DNA from: JBAXAM01 sp964213355
GTDB lineage: Bacteria; Pseudomonadota; Gammaproteobacteria; UBA9339
Assembly: GCA_964213355.1 (NCBI GenBank)
Contig: CAXOVY010000032.1
Coordinates: 124,001 to 188,000 of the forward strand
Length of the DNA: 64,000 nucleotides
Reading direction: 5' to 3'
Below are positions 46,613 through 54,232 of the stretch, in pieces; the stretch's first letter is position 1; every line of letters begins with the position of its first letter. The position numbers were made by a program, and so were the translations under genes. The notes beneath the pieces were generated by a model. It had not been told where the DNA came from. It saw only the letters and a program-made list of their open reading frames with translations, and did no database searches.

Positions 46613-47542
46613 ATGCATTCTAATGAAAACCAAATTTTCTGTTTAATGGGTCCAACAGCTGCGGGTAAGACTGCACTTGCAATTGAACTTACCAAACGCT
46701 TTCCTTTTGATATTATTAGTGTTGATTCGGCAATGGTTTATCGCGGTATGGATATAGGTACCGCCAAACCAACACCGGCAGAGCTAAAAATCACGCCGCA
46801 TCATTTAATCAATATTTGTGATCCTGCTGAAGCTTATTCTGCTGGCCAGTTTCGCCAAGATGCAATTGCTGAAATTGAAAAGATTTTTGCTCGGGGAAGA
46901 ATTCCTTTGCTAGTTGGTGGGACGATGCTTTATTTTCGTGTATTGCAGCAAGGCATTTCAAATCTACCGCATGCTAATAAAGAGATTCGTGCGGAGATAG
47001 CAGCGCAAATTGAAAAACTAGGACTAGAAGAGCTTTATCAGCAGCTACAAAAAATAGATCCGCAAACAGCTGCCACTATTAAGCGCACAGATAGCCAGCG
47101 TATTGGACGAGCGCTTGAGGTTTTTAAGCTTACCGGAAAAAGTTTGAGTGAACTCAAAAGCATTTCTCCACCGCAAAGGCTATCATTTAAATTTATCAAT
47201 ATTGCGGTGGCGCCATTAGAGCGCTCTTATCTGCAAGATAAAATCAATATACGATTTAAAGAAATGCTGCGGTTAGGATTTATTGAAGAAGTAGAACAGC
47301 TATATAAGCGTGGAGACCTACATTTTGATTTACCATCAATAAGAATGGTTGGCTATAGGCAGGTATGGCAGTATTTTTCCGGCCAAATTACTTGTGATCA
47401 AATGTTGCAGCAAATTCCGATTGCAACGCGTCAGCTTGCCAAGCGTCAGCTGACTTGGTTGCATAGTTGGCCAGAGGTCAAGTGGTTTGATAGCGAAGGC
47501 ATCCAGTCGTTTAAGTATATTGTGCAATTAATTGACTTATAA
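46613..47542 (+). CDS. miaA: tRNA dimethylallyltransferase
   Basis: Adds an isopentenyl group to A37 of tRNAs reading codons that start with U. The 309-residue protein has the P-loop GPTAAGKT, then DSAMVYRGMDIGTAKPT, PHHLINICDP and LVGGTMLYF, all MiaA hallmarks. It follows nadA with a 3-nt gap, so co-transcription is likely. The substrate dimethylallyl diphosphate requires an isoprenoid route that is not encoded in this window. Confidence 0.97.
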   Translation: MHSNENQIFCLMGPTAAGKTALAIELTKRFPFDIISVDSAMVYRGMDIGTAKPTPAELKITPHHLINICDPAEAYSAGQFRQDAIAEIEKIFARGRIPLLVGGTMLYFRVLQQGISNLPHANKEIRAEIAAQIEKLGLEELYQQLQKIDPQTAATIKRTDSQRIGRALEVFKLTGKSLSELKSISPPQRLSFKFINIAVAPLERSYLQDKINIRFKEMLRLGFIEEVEQLYKRGDLHFDLPSIRMVGYRQVWQYFSGQITCDQMLQQIPIATRQLAKRQLTWLHSWPEVKWFDSEGIQSFKYIVQLIDL

Positions 47543-47674
47543 AAATTTTTATGAACTGCCGTGGAGGTTCATATATCTTATCTAGCTTAAATAAAATTAC
47601 GATATATAATAGCGGCGTTTGATTGTTTGTAAGGGAAAGTATTTATTGTTAATTAAAATCTTAGGAGAACTAAT

Positions 47675-49117
47675 ATGGGTAAAAATAAAAAGCGTAATTT
47701 GTTGCACAAGAGTTTGTTGGTGTTGTTGTTTTCTGTATTTGGAGTTAATGCTTGTTATGCTGATGATCCAGCTAAACTTGTAAGCGTTGCTGGTAGTGGG
47801 GATATATCAAGCATAGCAATCAGTCCAGACGTTTTTCCAGTGGGTGATGGGGCTAAAAAAATTACGGTAAAAAACAATTATCCTCAGGAAATTGAGATAA
47901 CAAATATAAAAAATGTGGATGGAAAAGGATACGTAGTTCCACCAAAATTGCTAGAATCTGTAAAGATTCCTGTTGGTGCAGCTTACGATTTTGAATTTCA
48001 GCCTGGAGTTTGCCCTGAAGGTTCTGCAATAGATGCAAGTGAATATTTTGAATTCCATTACAAGGTTATGATTGATGGTAACCTCGTGGAAAAGATTTTT
48101 GGCGTTGTGGTCAAAGCTACTTGCTATAGAGAGCTTGAGGGTACATTTGTGGTAAGCGGACGTCAACTAGCAGAAGATAACGTAAAGTGTAATAAAGAAA
48201 TAGAAGCTCTTAAAGCAACTTATAAAGCGGAATTAGATGCGGTCAAGGAAGGAGCTAATAAACAAATAGAAACTCTTAAAGCAATTTTATATCAAATCAA
48301 AACGGTATTAGAAGAGCCTATATCTAAAGTAGCTAATAAAACAGTAGAAGCGCCCAAAGTAGAAGTACCTAAAGTAGTAGAAGCACCTAAGGAAGTAGAA
48401 GTACCTAAAGTAGTAGAAGCACCTAAGGAAGTAGAAGTACCTAAAGTAGTAGAAGCACCTAAGGAAGTAGAAGTACCTAAAGTAGTAGAAGCACCTAAGG
48501 AAGTAGAAGTACCTAAAGTAGTAGAAGCACCTAAGGAAGTAGAAGTACCTAAAGTAGTAGAAGCACCTAAGGAAGTAGAAGTACCTAAAGTAGTAGAAGC
48601 ACCTAAGGAAGTAGAAGTACCTAAAGTAGTAGAAGCACCTAAGGAAGTAGAAGTACCTAAAGTAGTAGAAGCACCTAAGGAAGTAGAAGTACCTAAAGTA
48701 GTAGAAGCACCTAAGGAAGTAGAAGTACCTAAAGTAGTAGAAGCACCTAAGGAAGTAGAAGTACCTAAAGTAGTAGAAGCACCTAAGGAAGTAGAAGTAC
48801 CTAAAGTAGTAGAAGCACCTAAGGAAGTAGAAGTACCTAAAGTAGTAGAAGCACCTAAGGAAGTAGAAGTACCTAAAGTAGTAGAAGCACCTAAGGAAGT
48901 AGAAGTACCTAAAGTAGTAGAAGCACCTAAGGAAGTAGAAGTACCTAAAGTAGTAGAAGCACCTAAGGAAGTAGAAGTACCTAAAGTAGTAGAAGCACCT
49001 AAGGAAGTAGAAGTACCTAAAGTAGTAGAAGCACCTAAGGAAGTAGAAGTACCTAAAGAAGCACCTAAAGTAGTAGAAGCACCCAAAGTGAAGGAAGAAG
49101 GAAAAACGGATCTTTAA
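47675..49117 (+). CDS. Exported protein with 12-residue Pro/Lys/Glu tandem repeats
   Basis: No family recognised. The 480-residue product has a signal peptide (cleavage near CYA-DD). An Ig-like or beta-sandwich region covers residues about 30-155 and contains two Cys. A coiled-coil segment (residues about 165-215) follows, then a long run of the 12-residue unit VEAPKEVEVPKV. Similar Pro/Lys/Glu repeats in other envelope proteins form extended rods, as in TonB-like spacers. The start ATG 47675 has TTAGGAG upstream. A periplasm-spanning or surface-exposed spacer is plausible but unproven. Confidence 0.85.
   Translation: MGKNKKRNLLHKSLLVLLFSVFGVNACYADDPAKLVSVAGSGDISSIAISPDVFPVGDGAKKITVKNNYPQEIEITNIKNVDGKGYVVPPKLLESVKIPVGAAYDFEFQPGVCPEGSAIDASEYFEFHYKVMIDGNLVEKIFGVVVKATCYRELEGTFVVSGRQLAEDNVKCNKEIEALKATYKAELDAVKEGANKQIETLKAILYQIKTVLEEPISKVANKTVEAPKVEVPKVVEAPKEVEVPKVVEAPKEVEVPKVVEAPKEVEVPKVVEAPKEVEVPKVVEAPKEVEVPKVVEAPKEVEVPKVVEAPKEVEVPKVVEAPKEVEVPKVVEAPKEVEVPKVVEAPKEVEVPKVVEAPKEVEVPKVVEAPKEVEVPKVVEAPKEVEVPKVVEAPKEVEVPKVVEAPKEVEVPKVVEAPKEVEVPKVVEAPKEVEVPKVVEAPKEVEVPKVVEAPKEVEVPKEAPKVVEAPKVKEEGKTDL
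48373..49056 (+). repeat. 36-bp tandem repeat, 19 units
   Basis: Nineteen consecutive copies of a 36-bp unit (starting AGTAGTAGAAGCACC) encoding VVEAPKEVEVPK, apparently without base differences. The first and last units grade into degenerate versions. Because 36 is a multiple of three, copy-number change keeps the frame. Near-perfect identity suggests recent expansion by slippage or unequal exchange. Confidence 0.97.
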
Positions 49118-49140
49118 ATATAGGTGTTAATAGTCAAGGG

Positions 49141-49241
49141 GTGGCGCTTATTTTTATGCATAAGTAAAAGCTCCACGCATGTCCTTGTAATTCATTGTAT
49201 TGTTGTGAACCCCGCGCCCATTTTTATGGAATAGGCGCGGG
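49141..49241. repeat. Two intergenic inverted repeats
   Basis: The first (about 49141-49177) has imperfect ~17-nt arms starting GTGGCGCTT and ending AAGCTCCAC. The second has perfect 8-bp arms CCCGCGCC (49211-49218) and GGCGCGGG (49234-49241). Neither is followed by a clear T-run. They lie between the repeat-protein gene and the DUF6580-like gene and could be REP-type elements or weak terminators. Confidence 0.45.
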
Positions 49242-49283
49242 ATGCGGTGACGTGATAAGGAGTAGGCGAGAACGGCTTTAATT

Positions 49284-49844
49284 ATGCAGCAAAAAATCAA
49301 TAATTTTTTAAGCAAAAACCAGGTCTGGATTGCCTTGGTAATAGTTGGAGTTTTAGGGAGATTAGTTCCTCACATTCCAAATGTAACGCCACTTATTAGC
49401 TTGAGTTTATTTGCTGGTGCGAGTTTATCTAGCCGGGTCGTGTTTTTAAGTTTATTTGGTACTTTATTTGTTTCAGATCTAGGTTTGGCGCTACTGCTTG
49501 GTTATCCGGTTTTTGGCTATTGGACATTATTTACTTATACTGGTTTTATGGCAGTTGTTCTAGTTGGTTCTAGAATGCAATGTTTGTGGAAAACTTTACC
49601 GGTATATATTTTGAGTTCATCTTTTGGTTTTTGGGGGTGGACCAATTTTGGTGTATGGTTGGCTAGTGATTTATATACGAAAACATTAGTCGGATTAGGT
49701 ACGTGTTACGTGGCTGCTTTGCCATTTTTATGCAATTCTTTGTTGGGGGATTTGATTTGGGGTTTGGCTATTTTTGGAGCTTTTAATTTATATCCTGCGC
49801 TAATTAACATTAGCCTCGTTCTAAAACATAATTGTAACCGGTAG
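49284..49844 (+). CDS. DUF6580-like integral membrane protein
   Basis: A 186-residue hydrophobic protein with about five transmembrane segments. The pattern (R..PH.PN.TP...L.LFAGA, then FVSDLGLALLLGYP and FGFWGWTNFGVW) resembles the DUF6580 family of putative small-molecule transport proteins, similar in shape to ECF S-components. The substrate is unknown. No ECF energising genes are in the window. Confidence 0.78.
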   Translation: MQQKINNFLSKNQVWIALVIVGVLGRLVPHIPNVTPLISLSLFAGASLSSRVVFLSLFGTLFVSDLGLALLLGYPVFGYWTLFTYTGFMAVVLVGSRMQCLWKTLPVYILSSSFGFWGWTNFGVWLASDLYTKTLVGLGTCYVAALPFLCNSLLGDLIWGLAIFGAFNLYPALINISLVLKHNCNR

Positions 49845-49955
49845 CCGTCTTCAATGTTTAAGGTGTTTTTAAGAATAGCCCCAATGAATTGTCTTGTTGC
49901 AACGCCATCTATATTGCAATAAACTTATAATAATTATTTTATTTAAGGTGTGGGT

Positions 49956-50177
49956 ATGAAAGCTCTAAAGCTTAAAGATACTAAAAAACAGGACATTAAA
50001 CAACAAAAGAAAATATCCAATAAACCAGCAGTGCAGAGAAAAAAGATTATGCAAAAACAAACAAAATTAGATTCATCTGAATCGGTGCAGCAAAGTTCAA
50101 GTCAATTAGAAAATTATAAAGCATTTTTTCAATATTTATTATCTAACGATGATAATAAACTAGCAGATGAGTCTTGA
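49956..50177 (+). CDS. Small basic hypothetical protein
   Basis: A 73-residue, Lys/Gln-rich protein with no recognised family, no signal peptide and no membrane segment. The N-terminal half (KLKDTKKQDIKQQKK) is strongly basic and low in complexity. The C-terminal half (ENYKAFFQYLLSNDDNKLADE) is more ordered. ATG 49956 has AAGGTG five bases upstream; an in-frame GTG 6 nt earlier is less likely. It lies 91 nt before the rpoS start. It could be a nucleic-acid-binding or regulatory small protein; uncertain. Confidence 0.6.
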   Translation: MKALKLKDTKKQDIKQQKKISNKPAVQRKKIMQKQTKLDSSESVQQSSSQLENYKAFFQYLLSNDDNKLADES

Positions 50178-50268
50178 TCAAAGCCGATTTTAGACGGGTT
50201 GTATAGTTTTTTTGGATCCAATAAAAAGACAGGCTTTAAGGCGACTTCGTCTTTTAGGGAGTATGTTA

Positions 50269-51234
50269 ATGGCTAAAAATGATATTTTTGAAGATAAGGA
50301 AGATAATGCTATTGTAGATGGAGCAAATCAAGAAGATCGAGAGGTAAATGATACGACCGCAAATACTCAAGAAGAAGCGGTAAAAAAGGTATCAACACCA
50401 GCTATTGATAATACAAAAATATACCTGCAAGAAATAGGCGACTCGCCATTGTTAACAGCAAAAGAAGAGGTCGCTCTATCAAGAAAAGCACGGAAAGGCA
50501 ATCAGAAGGCGCGGCAGAAAATGATTGTAAGCAATTTACGTTTAGTTGTTAACATTGCCAAGCGCTATGTTAATAGTGGTTTAGATTTGCTAGATTTAAT
50601 TGAAGAAGGAAATTTGGGTTTGATGCATGCTGTGGAAAAGTTTGACCCAGAAATGGGTTTTCGTTTTTCTACGTATGCTACAAGGTGGATTCGTCAAGCA
50701 ATAGAACGTGCAATCATGAACCAAGGTCGCACTGTACGCTTACCGATTCATGTTGCGCAGGAGTTGCAATCTTATCGTAAACTATCACGTGAACTGACAA
50801 AGAATCTACACCATCAGCCAACTATTGGTGATCTTACTAAAGTTGTGCATAAGTCAGAGGTAGAAATTCAACGGATAATGAATTTAGGCAATAGTACGTT
50901 ATCAATTGATGCCCCACTGTTTGGTGAAGACAATAATGCAAGTTTTGCCGATGTTATGGTTGATGAAAAAAATATTGATCCGGTGCAGCAAATTCAGGAT
51001 GAAGCAATTGTTTGCTTGGTTGATAAGTGGCTAGATAGATTGGGTGAGTTACCTCGAGAAGTGATTGCACGGCGTTTTGGTTTATGTGGTTATGAAAAAT
51101 CTACGCTGAAAGAAGTCAGCGAGGTAATAAAAGTTAACTGCGAAAAAGTAAGACAAATTCAAAATTTGGGTTTACGTAAATTGCGCAGTATTGTACAGGA
51201 TTGTGGGATCTCGCGTGAAATTATAGAATCGTAA
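50269..51234 (+). CDS. rpoS: RNA polymerase sigma factor RpoS-like
   Basis: Alternative sigma-70-family factor for stationary-phase or stress transcription. The 321-residue protein has region 1.2 (YLQEIGDSPLLTAKEEV), region 2 (SNLRLVVNIAKRYVNSGL, LLDLIEEGNLGLMHAVEKFDPEMGFRFSTYATRWIRQ) and region 4.2 (KVRQIQNLGLRKLR). Wording and length match RpoS more than RpoD. AGGGAG at 50256-50261 gives proper spacing only to ATG 50269, so that start is preferred over the TTG at 50212. The region 4.2 turn reads VNCEKVRQIQ where RpoS usually has LTRERVRQIQ, a notable change in the -35-reading helix. The usual nlpD neighbour is absent. Confidence 0.9.
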   Translation: MAKNDIFEDKEDNAIVDGANQEDREVNDTTANTQEEAVKKVSTPAIDNTKIYLQEIGDSPLLTAKEEVALSRKARKGNQKARQKMIVSNLRLVVNIAKRYVNSGLDLLDLIEEGNLGLMHAVEKFDPEMGFRFSTYATRWIRQAIERAIMNQGRTVRLPIHVAQELQSYRKLSRELTKNLHHQPTIGDLTKVVHKSEVEIQRIMNLGNSTLSIDAPLFGEDNNASFADVMVDEKNIDPVQQIQDEAIVCLVDKWLDRLGELPREVIARRFGLCGYEKSTLKEVSEVIKVNCEKVRQIQNLGLRKLRSIVQDCGISREIIES

Positions 51235-51253
51235 GGGTTTATAGGAAAAATTT

Positions 51254-52546
51254 ATGGCTAAAAATGTAGTAATTGTAGGTGCCCAATGGGGTGATGAAGG
51301 TAAAGGCAAGCTAATTGATTTATTAACCCAGCAGGCTAAGGCAGTTATTCGTTTTCAAGGTGGACACAATGCTGGTCATACGGTTGTGGTAAACGGTAAA
51401 AAAACCATTTTGCATTTATTGCCGTCAGGAATTTTGCACGAAAATGTAGCAAATTATATTGGCAATGGTGTGATTTTGTCACCGAGTGCATTAGTGGTTG
51501 AAATTAAAGGCTTGGAAGATCAGGGAGTGCCGGTACGCGAGCGTTTACAGGTTAGCGAATCGTGCGGTTTGCTTCTGCCTTATCATGCAATTATAGATCA
51601 AGCGCAAGAAAAAGCATTGGGTGAGGCTGCCATTGGTACAACGCGGCGTGGTATTGGACCCGCCTATGTCGACAAGATTGCCAGGGTTGGATTGCGAGCT
51701 AGTGATTTAAAGGACACAGCAAGTTTTATCAATAAATTCTCTACGGTTTTTAAATATCATAATTTTGTTTTACAAAACTATTACGGAGTTCCTCCTTTAG
51801 ATTTCAAGAAAATTTTGGACGAAGTTTTAGCTAACGCTGAAATTATTTGTCCACTGCTTACTGATGTGCCAGCCAAGTTGCTTTGGCATTATAAAAATGG
51901 GGATAATTTATTGTTTGAGGGTGCACAAGGAACATTTCTTGATATAGATCATGGTACTTACCCATTCGTAACGTCCTCTAATACTACTGCTGGTGCTGTT
52001 TCAATTGGCGCAGGTTTTGGGCCACTTTACTTAGACTATGTTTTAGGTGTTAGTAAAGTCTATACTACACGTGTTGGTGCTGGGCCATTTCCTACAGAGC
52101 TAAAAGATGCTATAGGTGCACGGCTTATGGAGAGGGGTAACGAGTTCGGTGCAACTACAGGCCGGCCACGGCGCTGTGGTTGGCTAGATATAGCATTACT
52201 TCGTCGCTCGAAGTTGCTCAATAGTATTACAGCTTTAGGAGTTACTAAGTTAGATGTGCTAGATGGAATGGAAAAAATAAAACTTTGTGTTGGTTATCGT
52301 TTGCGCGGAAAAGATATTGATTTGTCTCCCGGAAATTTAGCTGATTTTAAAGCTTGTGAGCCCATTTATGAAGAATTTTCAGGGTGGAAGGAATCCACAT
52401 TTGGTGCTAAAACAATTGAGGCTTTACCAGCAGCAGCCAGAAACTATCTTAAACGGATTGAAGAGTTGTTGGAGTTGAAAATTGTTTTAATTGCAACCGG
52501 TCAGGAGAGGGCGGACACAATAATTATCGAAAACCCTTTTGGCTAA
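51254..52546 (+). CDS. purA: Adenylosuccinate synthetase
   Basis: GTP-dependent ligase making adenylosuccinate from IMP and aspartate, the first step from IMP to AMP. The 430-residue protein has the N-terminal GAQWGDEGKGKLIDLL phosphate loop, GGHNAGHTVV, TTRRGIGPAY and the C-terminal TGQERADTI motif. It starts 19 nt after rpoS with AGGAAAA upstream. Length matches the family (432 in E. coli). Confidence 0.98.
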   Translation: MAKNVVIVGAQWGDEGKGKLIDLLTQQAKAVIRFQGGHNAGHTVVVNGKKTILHLLPSGILHENVANYIGNGVILSPSALVVEIKGLEDQGVPVRERLQVSESCGLLLPYHAIIDQAQEKALGEAAIGTTRRGIGPAYVDKIARVGLRASDLKDTASFINKFSTVFKYHNFVLQNYYGVPPLDFKKILDEVLANAEIICPLLTDVPAKLLWHYKNGDNLLFEGAQGTFLDIDHGTYPFVTSSNTTAGAVSIGAGFGPLYLDYVLGVSKVYTTRVGAGPFPTELKDAIGARLMERGNEFGATTGRPRRCGWLDIALLRRSKLLNSITALGVTKLDVLDGMEKIKLCVGYRLRGKDIDLSPGNLADFKACEPIYEEFSGWKESTFGAKTIEALPAAARNYLKRIEELLELKIVLIATGQERADTIIIENPFG

Positions 52547-52630
52547 TACAGTCTAAGCCAAGCGCTGTTTGCGAGGAGCAGGGTTAGAGGTTAAAAGCTT
52601 GAAGAGCAAAATTCTCATGAACAGGTTCAG

Positions 52631-53628
52631 TTAAGTTGCCAATATCGAGTTGAGTTTAAGCAGATGTTCATTATTAAGTCGTCTTGATGGCTTATTTGGA
52701 TCAGGAAATGGAACTAATAAATACTTGCCATTTTGCATTGCAGTCATGCATTTTGATTTTCCTGCAAGCAACCCCTTGATTGCTATATCACCCATAATTG
52801 AAGCAGCAATTCGATCCATTACAGTTGGTGAGCCACCGCGTTGAATGTGACCAAGAACGCAAACGCGATAATCAAACTTTGGGGTTAATAATTTTAAAGC
52901 ATCAGCGATTTTAAAGCTGCGGCCTGGGTTATCAGATTCAGATACAACAATAATTAAACTTTGTTTTTCACGACATGGAGCCATAATAAGTTTAGCTAGT
53001 TCAGGAATGGTTATTGGAAACTCAGGTGTTAAAATAAATTCAGCACCTCCAGCAAGGCCAACATCAACAGCTAAAAATCCTGAATGACGTCCCATAGTTT
53101 CAACAAGGAAGTACATGCCACTACTGGCCGCAGTGTCACGAATATTATCAATAGCAGCAATAGCAGTATTGCGAGCAGTATCATAGCCGATTGTGTAGTC
53201 TGTGCCGACTATGTCGTTATCAATTGTTCCGGGAACGCCAATAGTCTTAGGGCCGCCCTCTTCCTCAAGTAAAGTAGCGCCGCGGCAGGTACCATCACCG
53301 CCAATTACTACCAAATATTTGATGCCTTCCTGTTTTAAAAAGGCGCGTACTTTATCCCGAGTTTCCTTTTTATGAAATTCTTTTGAGCGTCCAGATCGTA
53401 TAACTGTTCCGCCGTGCTGAATACAACCAGCAACATCACTTGGGCTCATGGGAAAAATTTTTTGGTTTACCAAACCATGATAACCATCGTGGCAGGCGTA
53501 GGTTTCAAACCCATGGTAGTGTCCTGATCGTACTAGTGCTCGTATAGCAGCATTCATACCCGGCGAGTCACCGCCAGAAGTTAGAATTAAGATTTTTTTG
53601 GGGATGGTTTGTCGTTTTTTTACAGCCA
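52631..53628 (-). CDS. pfkA: ATP-type 6-phosphofructokinase
   Basis: Phosphorylates fructose 6-phosphate in glycolysis. The 331-residue protein has LTSGGDSPGMNAAIRALV, GGDGTCRGA and GVPGTIDNDIVGTDYTIG, then MGRHSGFLA and the C-terminal LGHIQRGGSP. The Gly after GGD and Gly in PGTIDND are the residues of ATP-dependent enzymes; pyrophosphate enzymes carry Asp and Lys at these places. The start is set at ATG 53628 (MAVKKRQTIPKK) with AAGGGG upstream. It follows the tRNA gene by 25 nt and converges with purA. Confidence 0.92.
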
Positions 53629-53653
53629 TGGTAAACCCCTTAACAACAATTTT

Positions 53654-53730
53654 TGGTGGGCCCACTAGGACTTGAACCTAGGACCAATGGATTATGAGTC
53701 CACTGCTCTAACCAGCTGAGCTATGAGCCC
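53654..53730 (-). tRNA. tRNA with CAU anticodon (Ile2 or elongator Met)
   Basis: A 77-nt cloverleaf including the encoded CCA. The acceptor stem is GGGCTCA/TGGGCCC (one T-G pair), the D-arm is GCTC..GAGC, the anticodon stem is GTGGA/TCCAT with loop CTCATAA, and the T-arm is CTAGG..CCTAG. CAU is shared by elongator tRNA-Met and by tRNA-Ile2 after lysidine modification. A C4-G69 pair resembles E. coli tRNA-Ile2, whereas E. coli elongator Met has U4-A69, so Ile2 is slightly favoured. Confidence 0.93.
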
Positions 53731-54232
53731 GAGTACAACAGTTGTGGCCTGTAGAATAACCGCTTAATTTGCCAAAGTCAATTTGACGCGATGTCACTCT
53801 TCTCTCTTTAGCCAGCGGCTGTCGGATTTTAGTGTGTTTGCATAGGTTTTACTTAAAACCGCTAAATAGTGACGAAAAAAGCCTATTGTGGATTTGTTTA
53901 TCTAAATTTTTAGTGGCGTTGTTAATATCCAAAATAAATTTACCTTTGGTTAAGCTGCTATTGCAGTACTAAATTCTAGTCACATGGGAACTATAAATCA
54001 ATCGCACAATGAAAACTTTTATGCATGTTAAAAGAGCAATACATATATCTATTGCAGATTTATCTTGTTGGAAAATTCTGGGCTCAAATTGTTTTTATTG
54101 GATGGGAAAATACTTGCCAAGAATGAAGGCGAGCCTGTGCTAAAACACGGGGTTGATTATTTTTATGTAGTTGAGTAAAAGACAGACCTCTAGAATATTT
54201 ATATTTTTTGGTAACTACGTGAGTCAAAATTG
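53731..54232. other. Intergenic region before the giant gene
   Basis: About 500 nt without a convincing gene. It contains one short perfect inverted repeat (GGTTTTA-CT-TAAAACC, 53845-53860). A start-less open frame at 54032-54178 (48 codons) reads like the tail of a protein (FLLDGKILAKNEGEP.. DYFYVVE) and may be a gene remnant. No confident promoter is assigned. Confidence 0.5.

Noticed and set aside
48373..49056. Possible CRISPR array because of regular 36-bp repeats
   Set aside because: There are no spacers: the units are directly adjacent, in frame and translated.
48292..49086. Long minus-strand open frame with Thr/Ser/Leu/Gly repeats (GASTTLGTSTSL)
   Set aside because: It is the antisense shadow of the 36-bp tandem repeats, kept open because the unit length is a multiple of three; the plus-strand frame has signal peptide, ribosome-binding site and ordered domains.
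53845..53860. GGTTTTA-CT-TAAAACC palindrome as a terminator
   Set aside because: No T-run follows on either strand and no gene ends at a suitable distance; left as a minor inverted repeat.
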